From Bacteroidia bacterium (GTDB lineage Bacteria; Bacteroidota; Bacteroidia; UKL13-3): a stretch of 6,441 nucleotides of DNA. The position numbers and the translations under genes were made by a program. Location of the stretch: contig JACFNJ010000143.1 in the NCBI GenBank assembly GCA_019454865.1, positions 1 through 6,441 on the forward strand, written 5' to 3'. This document shows, in pieces, positions 1 to 6,362 of the stretch (positions within the stretch are counted from its first letter, which is position 1; each line of letters begins with the position of its first letter). The notes under the pieces are model-generated. The model made no database searches. It was given only the letters and a program-made list of their open reading frames with translations, and was not told the DNA's origin.

Positions 1-165
1 AGCAATATTTTTGTTGTAGATACTGCAAAGCCTGATTTTTATAAGGCATATCCATTACGTTTAATAACAGCAATAGTTAGTGCATTGGCTGCATTTGTTA
101 TTAGTGTTATAACGATTGTAGTAATAGAACGTTTACAGGTTATCAAAGCTACATTTAAGCAATAG
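1..165 (+). CDS. C-terminal end of a probable Wzz-type chain-length determinant / polysaccharide export protein (5' partial)
   Basis: Frame 1 is open from the window edge to a TAG at 163-165, giving the last 54 residues of a protein. The visible part reads VVDTAKPDFYKAYPLRLITA, then about 22 hydrophobic residues (roughly residues 20-44), then a short basic tail (IERLQVIKATFKQ). A proline-containing stretch followed by PLR and a single C-terminal membrane helix is the usual ending of Wzz/Wzc-type chain-length regulators, inner-membrane proteins that set the length of exported polysaccharides. The O-antigen ligase-like gene starting 9 nt downstream supports an envelope polysaccharide role and suggests co-transcription. 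The periplasmic domain is outside the window, so the family call rests on a short tail plus context. Another single-pass envelope protein is possible. Confidence 0.6.
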   Translation, partial: SNIFVVDTAKPDFYKAYPLRLITAIVSALAAFVISVITIVVIERLQVIKATFKQ

Positions 166-174
166 TTTCATTGC

Positions 175-1608
175 ATGAACGAAACCTTAAAAATACGGTG
201 GTTTTATGCAATTAGCATAACTTATATTTTGTTTGCTGTATATGGTATTTATACAGAAAAATATTTAGTTCATGTATTGCCTTTACTACTGGTTTTTGCA
301 TATTTAGTTTTGTTTAAGTTAGAGTCTGTTCTCTTAATACTTTGCTTTATTGTACCATTTGCAATTGAGTTTGATGATATAGGGATGGGCATGGGAATTA
401 GTATTCCTGATGAGCCTGTGGTTATGTTAATAATGGTATTGTCCATTATTCGGTTTGTAGTTGATGGAAATTATGATAAACGTGTTTTTAAACACCCTAT
501 TTCTATTTGGATCGTCTTAAATATTGTTTGGTATTTTATTACTATAAGCACCAGCGAATTTCCCTTTGTAAGTCTTAAGTTTAGCCTTTCGCGGTTATGG
601 TTTATTGTGGTTTATTACTTTTTAGGAGTAATGCTGTTTCGTAAAATTAACAATATTTATACCTATTTGTGGTTGTATGCAGCTTCGCTTACTATTGTCA
701 TTTTATACACACTTTATAGCCATAGCTTAGTTGGTTTTACACAAGAAACATCGTATTACATAAGTATGCCATTTTACCGTGCACATGGTATATACTCTGC
801 TGCAATTGCATTCTTTATACCGTTTTTCTTGGTACAGCTATTTTATTCATACAAGGTTAAACTCAATATTGTAGTTGTAATTATTTTGTTTGCTTTAGTG
901 AGCATATTTGTTGTAGGGGTTGCATACTCCTACACGCGTGCAGCATGGTTAGGCATTCTTGTTTCGTTATTTGTTTCCGGGCTTGTGATTCTCAAAATTT
1001 CTTTCAATAAGCAGTTATTAATAGCGCTTTCCGGTTTAGTATTTTTTTATGTTTTTCAAGATCAAATTTTACATGTATTAGCAAAAAACAAACAAGATTC
1101 TGCCGAAGGACTTGAAAGGCATTTTCAATCCGCATCAAATATTAGTACTGATGCTTCAAATACGGAAAGAATTAACAGGTGGATGTCGGCTATTAATATG
1201 TGGAAAGAACGACCAGTGGTAGGTTTTGGTCCTGGTACTTATGTGTTTTGTTATGCTCCATATCAGGAGGCAAGGTATCGAACTAAAATAAGTACAAATT
1301 TTGGTAATCAGGGCAATTCACATAGTGAGTATCTGAATCCCTTGTCAGAGGCAGGAACATTCGGTGCATTAAGTTTATTGGTTATTATATATTTGGTACT
1401 TAATAATGCACTTTTATTGTTTTACAAAACACATGATTATAAACTAAAAGTATTGTTGCTATCCGTTTTTTTAGCAATCATTGGGTATTTCGTACATGGT
1501 TTGTTTAATCATTATTCAGAAACTACAAAAATAGCTCCATTACTTTGGGGGGCATTTGCTATGATAACTGCAATAGATATTTACCACAAAAAAGATGAAA
1601 GCAATTAA
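175..1608 (+). CDS. O-antigen ligase / polymerase family membrane protein (Wzy_C domain)
   Basis: A 477-residue, very hydrophobic protein with about 12 predicted membrane segments between residues 8 and 467. It has one large hydrophilic loop at about 298-395, the expected outer (periplasmic) loop of the Wzy_C/WaaL superfamily. Family marks are YTRAAWLG (residues 252-260, Arg255) just before a membrane helix, ERINRWMSAINMW plus RPVVGFGPGTY (331-356) in the loop, and NSHSEYLNPLSEAG (381-394) with His383 and Glu385. The Arg and His match residues known to matter in WaaL-type ligases. Such proteins transfer undecaprenyl-linked glycans to lipid A core or another acceptor, or polymerise repeat units. 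Sequence alone does not separate ligase from polymerase (Wzy), so no symbol is given. The ATG at 175 lies 9 nt after the upstream stop, which suggests one operon with the Wzz-like gene. The 3' end overlaps the convergent gene by 4 nt. Confidence 0.82.
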   Translation: MNETLKIRWFYAISITYILFAVYGIYTEKYLVHVLPLLLVFAYLVLFKLESVLLILCFIVPFAIEFDDIGMGMGISIPDEPVVMLIMVLSIIRFVVDGNYDKRVFKHPISIWIVLNIVWYFITISTSEFPFVSLKFSLSRLWFIVVYYFLGVMLFRKINNIYTYLWLYAASLTIVILYTLYSHSLVGFTQETSYYISMPFYRAHGIYSAAIAFFIPFFLVQLFYSYKVKLNIVVVIILFALVSIFVVGVAYSYTRAAWLGILVSLFVSGLVILKISFNKQLLIALSGLVFFYVFQDQILHVLAKNKQDSAEGLERHFQSASNISTDASNTERINRWMSAINMWKERPVVGFGPGTYVFCYAPYQEARYRTKISTNFGNQGNSHSEYLNPLSEAGTFGALSLLVIIYLVLNNALLLFYKTHDYKLKVLLLSVFLAIIGYFVHGLFNHYSETTKIAPLLWGAFAMITAIDIYHKKDESN

Positions 1609-2831
1609 GCGTGTGCTGCTATTAATAAGTCCAAATCTTTAGGGTAAATATTAAGTCTTTTTCCAATATGTTTATTTGTAAGATTGCCTTTGTAAATATA
1701 TACACCACATCGTGCAGATTCATTCGCCCATAAGTAATCTGTAATTGAACCCGATTCAGATAAATCAAGAAGTATTGGTGTTAAAATATTACTCAATGCA
1801 TAGCTTGCGGTTCTACTAACTCTAGAGTTGATGTTAGGTACGCAATAGTGTATTACATCGTGTTTTATAAATGTTGGCGAATCGTGTGAAGTAATTTCAC
1901 TAGTTTCAAAACATCCTCCTTGGTCAATTGCAATATCTACAATCACGGATAATGATTTCATTTTCTTTACCATTTCTTCCGTTACAACACAAATACTTGG
2001 TCCATCGCTTCCCCAAAGGCATCCTATAACTACATCTGCTGTTTGCAATGATTTTTCTAATATCTTAGGATGTAGAACTGAAGTATATAATTTAACACCT
2101 AAATTATTTTGTAATCTTCTTAGTTTTTCAATGGAGTTGTCAAAAACTTTAATGCTTGCGCCTGCTCCAAGTGCAGTACGAGCAGCATATTCACCTACAG
2201 TTCCTGCTCCAATAATTACTATTTCTGTTGGAGGTATTCCTGTAACACCACCTAACATTTCGCCCCTACCACCTCTTGTGCTACATAGTAATTCTGATGC
2301 TACTGCAATTGCAGAAATACCGGATATTTCACTCATGCTTCGTACTACGGGATATATTTCATCATCAGTTTTTAAAAATTCAAAAGCAATTGCAGTCATT
2401 TTTTTGCTCATTAAATTTCGTATATATACATCGCTTTTGCTGTTTAATTGTATGGCTGAAATTAATACTTGTTGCGTACCAATTAAGTTTAGTTCACTCT
2501 CGGTTGGTGGCTCTACTTTTACTATTACACCTGCTTTATAAACTTCTTCAGGTGAATAACAAATTTGTGCACCTGCTTCACTGTATTCTCTGTCACTGAA
2601 ATGGGCATTTTTACCTGCATTTGTTTCGATTAAAACTTGATTACCATTATTTACCAAAAGATTAACAGACGATGGCGTTAATGCAATACGGTGTTCTTGC
2701 AAAATTGTTTCTTTAGGTACTCCAATAACTATGCTACTCTGTGATTTTTTTAAATCCATAAGTGCCTCTTTGGGCTGTATGCTTGCTGATTTTGCTAATT
2801 CACTGAAACTACTTTTGGAAAAATTACTCAT
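1605..2831 (-). CDS. Alanine dehydrogenase / NAD(P) transhydrogenase-alpha family protein
   Basis: A 408-residue soluble protein of the AlaDh_PNT family, which includes enzymes interconverting L-alanine and pyruvate with NAD. After a 33-residue N-terminal tail, the N-domain begins at VIGVPKE (35-41) and continues with EHRIALTP (46-53, Arg48 matching Arg15 of alanine dehydrogenases). The Rossmann domain has the dinucleotide loop GAGTVG (208-213) and an acidic residue, Asp231, ending the next strand, which favours NAD over NADP. VDIAIDQGGCFE (298-309) holds Asp303, matching the catalytic Asp270, and HYCVPN (328-333) is also typical. The equivalents of Lys75 and His96 look like Glu107 and Gln128, so alanine as substrate is not certain. 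Bacteroidetes homologues, as I recall them, share the N-terminal tail and the Gln. The ATG at 2831 suits the promoter candidate just upstream. A second ATG at 2759 (Met25) would remove most of the tail. It is monocistronic here. Confidence 0.8.
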   Translation of the reverse strand: MSNFSKSSFSELAKSASIQPKEALMDLKKSQSSIVIGVPKETILQEHRIALTPSSVNLLVNNGNQVLIETNAGKNAHFSDREYSEAGAQICYSPEEVYKAGVIVKVEPPTESELNLIGTQQVLISAIQLNSKSDVYIRNLMSKKMTAIAFEFLKTDDEIYPVVRSMSEISGISAIAVASELLCSTRGGRGEMLGGVTGIPPTEIVIIGAGTVGEYAARTALGAGASIKVFDNSIEKLRRLQNNLGVKLYTSVLHPKILEKSLQTADVVIGCLWGSDGPSICVVTEEMVKKMKSLSVIVDIAIDQGGCFETSEITSHDSPTFIKHDVIHYCVPNINSRVSRTASYALSNILTPILLDLSESGSITDYLWANESARCGVYIYKGNLTNKHIGKRLNIYPKDLDLLIAAHA

Positions 2832-2852
2832 TTTGTTAACCTATCTTTTCTT

Positions 2853-2887
2853 CAAAAATACATAACTCTATAAATTAATTGAACAAA
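2853..2887 (-). promoter_or_regulatory. Candidate Bacteroidetes-type promoter for the alanine dehydrogenase-like gene
   Basis: On the minus strand TATTTTTG (2860 to 2853) matches the Bacteroidetes -7 consensus TAnnTTTG exactly. TTTG (2887 to 2884) lies 23 nt upstream as a -33 element, at the long end of accepted spacing. Transcription would start near 2846, leaving a leader of about 15 nt before the ATG at 2831. In AT-rich DNA one such match can arise by chance. Position relative to the gene is the main support. Confidence 0.5.
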
Positions 2888-2901
2888 TCTTAAAAATAAA
2901 C

Positions 2902-2923
2902 AGACAAAATATTCTATTTGTCT
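2902..2923. repeat. 7-bp inverted repeat in the divergent intergenic region
   Basis: AGACAAA (2902-2908) and TTTGTCT (2917-2923) are perfect complements separated by 8 nt, giving a 22-nt symmetric site. It lies between the two divergent promoter candidates: about 15 nt beyond the -33 element of the leftward one and about 50 nt upstream of the rightward one. That is a plausible place for a dimeric regulator. As an RNA hairpin it would be weak and lacks a following T tract, so a terminator is unlikely. No matching regulator gene is in the window. The rest of 2832-3027 holds only the two promoter candidates and AT-rich sequence. Confidence 0.3.
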
Positions 2924-2974
2924 TTATGTATGTATTTGATTAATAGCATAGTTTGATGTTTGTATGGATAAAAG

Positions 2975-3006
2975 TTGCTAAAAAATAATTGCTTTCAATA
3001 TATTTG
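2975..3006 (+). promoter_or_regulatory. Candidate Bacteroidetes-type promoter for the yceD-rpmF-plsX-fabH operon
   Basis: TATATTTG at 2999-3006 fits the Bacteroidetes -7 consensus TAnnTTTG exactly. A TTG at 2975-2977 lies 21 nt upstream as the -33 element. The predicted start of transcription is near 3012-3014, only about 15 nt before the TTG start codon at 3028. This is the best promoter candidate in the window because both boxes, the spacing and the distance to the gene agree. Confidence 0.6.
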
Positions 3007-3027
3007 TAGGCTGCAAGAGATAAAGAG

Positions 3028-3555
3028 TTGAAGTCAAAAGAGTACTTTATTGAGTTTAATAAGTTAAGAACAGGCGAAAATAGTTTTGAGTTCTGTCTTA
3101 ATTCAGCGTTCTTTAAACCTTATTCTATTGAGGGTATTATTGATGCTGAAGCTAACATTAGTTTACTGTTAAATAAAACAGAAACTATGTATGATTTGCA
3201 TTTTAAACTTGAAGGAAGTATTTTAACAAATTGCGATAACTGCTTGGATGAGGTGAATATTCCTCTGAAAAGTACCTTTAATTTGTTAATGAAAATTAGT
3301 GAAACAGACGATTATACCGATGATGAGATAATTTATATTACCAAGAAATTAATTGGATATGACCTCTCTCAATATTTGTATGAATCCTTTGTATTAAGCA
3401 TTCCTCAACGTAAACTCTGTTCTCAAGCCAATAAAGAATGTAATCCAATGGTAATAGATAAAATAGGGAAGAGTAATTCAGGACATGAGTTCGGTGATGA
3501 AATTACCGAAAATCCATTGTGGTCAGAATTGAAAAAGAAGATAAAAAACAATTAA
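3028..3555 (+). CDS. DUF177 / YceD family protein (ribosome-associated, precedes rpmF)
   Basis: A 175-residue acidic, soluble protein. The family is recognised by TNCDNCLDEVNIPL (residues 67-80), a CxxC pair (Cys69, Cys72) in a beta-rich core, followed by YDLSQYLYESFVLSIPQRKLC (about 111-131). Two further cysteines (131, 138) precede a variable tail ending in NPLWSELKKKIKNN. The family usually sits directly upstream of rpmF, as here with an 11-nt gap. Homologues in bacteria and plastids are linked to 23S rRNA accumulation, but the molecular function is not settled. The start is a TTG: a TAG stop lies in frame at 3007-3009, and the codons between it and 3028 include no ATG or GTG. The next in-frame ATG is at residue 54, inside the conserved domain. 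KSKEYFIEF right after the TTG matches where homologues begin. It is probably the first gene of the lipid operon. Confidence 0.85.
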   Translation: MKSKEYFIEFNKLRTGENSFEFCLNSAFFKPYSIEGIIDAEANISLLLNKTETMYDLHFKLEGSILTNCDNCLDEVNIPLKSTFNLLMKISETDDYTDDEIIYITKKLIGYDLSQYLYESFVLSIPQRKLCSQANKECNPMVIDKIGKSNSGHEFGDEITENPLWSELKKKIKNN

Positions 3556-3566
3556 AATATATAATT

Positions 3567-3752
3567 ATGCCAAATCCAAAACGAAAAATTTCTAACACTC
3601 GTAGAGACAAAAGAAGAACTCATTATAAAGGTGTTAATCCTACAATATCTGTTGATGCAACTTCAGGCGAAACTCACTTACGTCATCGAGTAACTGCTGA
3701 CGGTTACTACAAGGGTAAGTTGGTTTTCCCGGATATGCGAAAAGATGTTTAA
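3567..3752 (+). CDS. rpmF: 50S ribosomal protein L32 (bL32), cysteine-free form
   Basis: A 61-residue basic protein beginning MPNPKRKISNTRRDKRRTHYKG, the characteristic L32 N-terminus that binds 23S rRNA in the large subunit. The C-terminal half keeps the family outline (SGETHLRHRV, then GYYKGKLVF) but contains no cysteine, so the zinc ribbon seen in many L32 proteins is absent. The frame stays open upstream to at least 3519, but the ATG at 3567 gives the exact family N-terminus and avoids overlapping the DUF177 gene. It lies 11 nt after the DUF177 stop and 22 nt before plsX, the common yceD-rpmF-plsX arrangement that couples ribosome and lipid synthesis. No SD sequence is evident. Confidence 0.95.
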   Translation: MPNPKRKISNTRRDKRRTHYKGVNPTISVDATSGETHLRHRVTADGYYKGKLVFPDMRKDV

Positions 3753-3774
3753 TTTACACTTAAAACTTTAATTA

Positions 3775-4734
3775 ATGAGAATTGGCTTAGATGTAATGGG
3801 TGGCGATTATGCCCCATACGAGGCTGTAAAAGGAGCATTACTTGCACAAAAAGAATTACCTGAAAATTGTAGAATAGTACTGTTTGGTGATGAACCATTA
3901 GTGAAAAAAGTAATTGTAGAAAACGGTGGTAACGAATCTGATTTTGATTTTGTACATACCACTGAGGTAATTGAAATGGGCGAACATCCTACTAAAGCAA
4001 TAAGCCAGAAAAAAGATTCAAGTATTGCGGTAGGGTTTGCACATCTTGCAGCTAAAAAAATTGATTCGTTTTTAAGTGCTGGAAATACCGGAGCAATGTT
4101 GGTTGGTGCAATGTTTTCAGTAAAACCGATTGAAGGAGTAATTCGTCCTTGTATTACAGCTACAATTCCTAAACCAAATGGTAAAACAGGATTGTTATTA
4201 GATGTTGGCGTTAATGCCGATTGCAAATCAGATGTATTGTATCAGTTTGCAATCTTAGGTTCATTAATGATGGAGAATGTTATGGGTGTTACTAACCCAC
4301 GTGTTGGATTGATGAGTGTAGGTGAAGAGAAAGAGAAAGGGAATTTGGTAACAGTTACTGCTCATAAATTATTAGAATCGGGAGGTCCTTTTAATTTTAT
4401 AGGAAACATAGAAGGTAGAGATTTATTAACAGATAAATGTGATGTTATCGTATGTGAAGGATTTGTAGGAAATGTAATACTTAAGGCATACGAAGCGTTT
4501 TATTATGTTATAAAAAAACGAGGCTATACAGACGAATACTTGGAGCGATTTGATTATGAAAATTACGGAGGTACACCTATTTTAGGTGTTAATGCACCTG
4601 TAATAATTGGGCACGGCATTTCAAATGCTAAGGCTTTTAAAAACATGATTTTTACTGCCAAACAAGTTACCGAAAGTAAATTATGTGACAATATACGAGA
4701 GGCATTTAAAAATCTGGTTCAACCAATTCAATAA
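3775..4734 (+). CDS. plsX: Phosphate acyltransferase PlsX
   Basis: A 319-residue protein that converts acyl-ACP plus phosphate to acyl-phosphate, the acyl donor for PlsY in phosphatidic acid synthesis. PlsX is a peripheral membrane enzyme. It begins MRIGLDVMGGDYAP (residues 1-14) and has SAGNTGA (101-107), LLDVGVNADCK (141-151), SVGEEKEKGN (181-190), NIEGRDLL (201-208), CEGFVGNVILKAYEA (227-241) and NYGGTPILGV followed by IIGHGIS (263-283), all PlsX hallmarks in the expected order. The helical stretch between the KAYEA and NYGGTP motifs is shorter than in Bacillus PlsX, which explains a length slightly under the usual 330-340. The ATG at 3775 places the conserved N-terminus at residue 1. fabH follows after only 2 nt, so translational coupling is likely. 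Confidence 0.95.
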   Translation: MRIGLDVMGGDYAPYEAVKGALLAQKELPENCRIVLFGDEPLVKKVIVENGGNESDFDFVHTTEVIEMGEHPTKAISQKKDSSIAVGFAHLAAKKIDSFLSAGNTGAMLVGAMFSVKPIEGVIRPCITATIPKPNGKTGLLLDVGVNADCKSDVLYQFAILGSLMMENVMGVTNPRVGLMSVGEEKEKGNLVTVTAHKLLESGGPFNFIGNIEGRDLLTDKCDVIVCEGFVGNVILKAYEAFYYVIKKRGYTDEYLERFDYENYGGTPILGVNAPVIIGHGISNAKAFKNMIFTAKQVTESKLCDNIREAFKNLVQPIQ

Positions 4735-4736
4735 GA

Positions 4737-5732
4737 ATGAGCAAAATTACAGCAGCAATCACATGTGTGCATGGATACGTACCTGAAAGGGTGCTTTCAA
4801 ATGCAGATTTAGAAAAGATGGTAGAAACCACTGATGAATGGATAACCACTCGAACGGGAATAAAAGAAAGAAGATTACTTGATACACCAGGGTTAGCAAC
4901 ATCAGATATGGGTGTTGAAGCGGTAAAAGGCTTGTTAGAAAAACGAGGTATTACAGCAGATGATATTGAATTAATCATTTTTGCTACAGTAACACCCGAT
5001 ATGGTTTTTCCTTCTACTGCTTGTATCTTGGCAGATAAAATAGGAGCCAAAAATGCATGGGGATTTGATTTAGCAGCTGCTTGTTCAGGATTTCTATTTG
5101 CATTGCAAACCGGAGCTCAATTCATTGAAAACGGTAAACATAAAAAAGTTCTTGTTGTTGGTGGTGATAAAATGTCGTCAATAATTGATTATACCGATAG
5201 AAATACATGTATAATTTTTGGAGATGGTTTAGGTTGTGTTTTATTAGAACCTAATGAAGAAGGTAATGGAGTAATTGATAGTGTATTGAAAATTGACGGA
5301 AACGGAAGACATTTTTTACATCAAAAAGCAGGAGGCTCACTTAAACCACCTACTATCGAAACTGTTCAAGCAAGAGAGCATTACGTATATCAAGATGGAA
5401 AATCGGTATTTAAATTTGCAGTAAAAGGCATGGCCGATGTTTCTGCTCAAATTATGGAAAGAAACAATCTTTCATCAGATGATGTTACATATTTAGTTCC
5501 ACACCAAGCAAACCTTCGTATTATTGATGCTACAGCCGAACGAATGGGACTGGATAAAAACAAAGTAATGATAAATATTGACCATTTCGGTAATACTACT
5601 AATGGAACACTTCCATTATTAATGTGGGAATGGGAAAATAAACTAAAAAAAGGAGATAATTTAGTGTTATCAGCCTTTGGTGGCGGTTTTACTTGGGGAG
5701 CTATTTATTTAAAATGGGCTTATACTAAGTAG
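4737..5732 (+). CDS. fabH: Beta-ketoacyl-ACP synthase III (FabH)
   Basis: A 331-residue thiolase-fold condensing enzyme. KAS III joins an acyl-CoA primer, usually acetyl-CoA or a branched acyl-CoA, to malonyl-ACP to start each fatty-acid chain. The catalytic triad is visible: Cys116 in DLAAACSGF, His256 in VPHQANLRI and Asn286 in HFGNTTNGTLP. Other family marks are GYVPERVLSN (13-22), TTDEWITTRTGI (31-42), FGDGLGCVLLEP (161-172) and the C-terminal SAFGGGFTWGAIYLKW (312-327). Length is normal. GNTTNGTLP differs from the commoner GNTSAASIP-type loop, with Asn289-Gly290 after the catalytic Asn-Thr pair. Primer specificity cannot be read from this. The start lies 2 nt after the plsX stop. Its position between plsX and accB is consistent with one lipid-synthesis operon. 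Confidence 0.95.
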   Translation: MSKITAAITCVHGYVPERVLSNADLEKMVETTDEWITTRTGIKERRLLDTPGLATSDMGVEAVKGLLEKRGITADDIELIIFATVTPDMVFPSTACILADKIGAKNAWGFDLAAACSGFLFALQTGAQFIENGKHKKVLVVGGDKMSSIIDYTDRNTCIIFGDGLGCVLLEPNEEGNGVIDSVLKIDGNGRHFLHQKAGGSLKPPTIETVQAREHYVYQDGKSVFKFAVKGMADVSAQIMERNNLSSDDVTYLVPHQANLRIIDATAERMGLDKNKVMINIDHFGNTTNGTLPLLMWEWENKLKKGDNLVLSAFGGGFTWGAIYLKWAYTK

Positions 5733-5780
5733 TTTAAGTTAAAAGTTTTTCACACATACATCTATTTTATAAAAAGAAAT

Positions 5781-5788
5781 TATTTTTG
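5781..5788 (+). promoter_or_regulatory. Candidate internal -7 promoter box upstream of accB
   Basis: TATTTTTG at 5781-5788 matches TAnnTTTG exactly and lies 22 nt before the accB ATG, the same geometry as the other two promoter candidates here. No TTTG or TTG occurs at the expected -33 position (about 5754-5763), so it would be a weak or one-box promoter. The 78-nt gap after fabH, much wider than the other gaps upstream in this operon, leaves room for separate accB expression. The rest of the gap is AT-rich with no obvious hairpin. Confidence 0.42.
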
Positions 5789-5810
5789 ATTTTATTCAAA
5801 TAAATCCAAT

Positions 5811-6296
5811 ATGGAATTAAAAGAGATTAAAGAATTAATAAAACTCGTTTCAGAAGCTGGTGTTTCTGAAGTTGAAGTTGAACGTGGTGATTTTAAAATA
5901 GCAATTAAGAAAACTGAAGAAAAGGTAGTAGTTCAATCTACTACACCTGTAATACAACAACCTGTAATTACAGCAGCAGCTCCTGTAATTACACCACCTG
6001 TTGCAACACCGGCAGCAACCCCATCGGTTGCATCCGCAAGTGAAAATACAGCTAATTTAATTACTATAAAATCACCAATGATTGGCACCTTTTATAAGTC
6101 ATCATCACCAGATAAGCCAGCGTTTGTAAATGTAGGCGATGAAATAAAACCCGGAAAGGTTTTATGTATTGTTGAAGCAATGAAATTATTTAACGAAATT
6201 GAATCCGAAGTATCAGGTAAAATAGTGAAAGTTTTAGTTGAAAATGCTTCTCCTGTTGAGTACGATCAACCTTTATTTTTAGTTGAGCCCAATTAA
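5811..6296 (+). CDS. accB: Biotin carboxyl carrier protein of acetyl-CoA carboxylase (AccB)
   Basis: A 161-residue protein that carries biotin between biotin carboxylase (AccC) and the carboxyltransferase during malonyl-CoA synthesis in the cytoplasm. Residues 1-35 (MELKEIKELIKLVSEAGVSE onward) form the conserved N-terminal segment. Residues about 44-78 are a flexible Pro/Ala/Thr/Val-rich linker. Residues 83-160 are the biotinyl domain. The biotin-accepting lysine is Lys125 in VEAMKLFNEIE. The thumb that marks bacterial AccB is seen at FYKSSSPDKPAFVNVGD (94-110). Length is normal. The ATG at 5811 matches the family N-terminus. accC follows 82 nt downstream, but an intrinsic terminator-like hairpin lies between them. 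BirA-type ligase, needed for biotinylation, is not in the window. Confidence 0.96.
   Translation: MELKEIKELIKLVSEAGVSEVEVERGDFKIAIKKTEEKVVVQSTTPVIQQPVITAAAPVITPPVATPAATPSVASASENTANLITIKSPMIGTFYKSSSPDKPAFVNVGDEIKPGKVLCIVEAMKLFNEIESEVSGKIVKVLVENASPVEYDQPLFLVEPN
5946..5993 (+). repeat. Short imperfect direct repeats coding the AccB linker
   Basis: The unit CCTGTAATTACA occurs at 5961-5972 and 5982-5993, with a one-base-shorter variant CCTGTAATACA at 5946-5956. Each copy encodes Pro-Val-Ile plus a following residue of the flexible linker between the N-terminal segment and the biotinyl domain. Such low-complexity repeats can change copy number by slippage and would alter linker length without breaking the frame only if whole codons are gained or lost. 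It is internal to accB and probably has no separate role. Confidence 0.6.
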
Positions 6297-6313
6297 TTAA
6301 AAAGTAATTCAAG

Positions 6314-6362
6314 CAAAGTCGATAAGTTCTTTTTACACAAGTCACTTATCGACTTTGTTTTT
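6314..6362 (+). terminator. Intrinsic (rho-independent) terminator between accB and accC
   Basis: CAAAGTCGATAAGT (6314-6327) and ACTTATCGACTTTG (6344-6357) are perfect 14-bp complements separated by a 16-nt loop, followed at once by TTTTT (6358-6362). G6313 with T6358 and A6312/A6311 with the next T residues could extend the stem by wobble and A-U pairs. It begins 18 nt after the accB stop and ends 16 nt before the accC start. The stem is long but AT-rich (5 G-C pairs of 14) and the loop is larger than usual, so termination may be partial. The opposite strand lacks a matching T tract next to the stem, so it looks one-directional. Confidence 0.85.

Noticed and set aside
1598..1620. Weak AGCA...TGCT pairing around the convergent stop codons as a possible terminator
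   Set aside because: Only about 4 bp can pair and no T tract follows on either strand.
2131..2599. Two open frames on the + strand (2131-2541 and 2276-2599) opposite the alanine dehydrogenase-like gene
   Set aside because: Both lie entirely inside a well-supported conserved gene on the other strand, and their translations show no recognisable domain, only low-complexity hydrophobic sequence.
2757..2759. Internal ATG (Met25) as the true start of the alanine dehydrogenase-like protein
   Set aside because: Possible, but the promoter candidate sits just before the ATG at 2831 and family members in Bacteroidetes commonly have a similar N-terminal tail, so the longer form is preferred.
3519..3566. 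A longer upstream start for rpmF at 3519
   Set aside because: It would add 16 residues before the exact L32 N-terminus MPNPKRK and overlap the DUF177 gene. The ATG at 3567 is clearly the better start.
3807..4226. A 139-codon open frame on the - strand inside plsX
   Set aside because: It is fully antisense to conserved PlsX motifs and has no promoter, family resemblance or independent support.
4706..5050. A 114-codon open frame on the - strand across the plsX-fabH junction
   Set aside because: It overlaps two conserved genes, and its composition is that expected of an antisense shadow.
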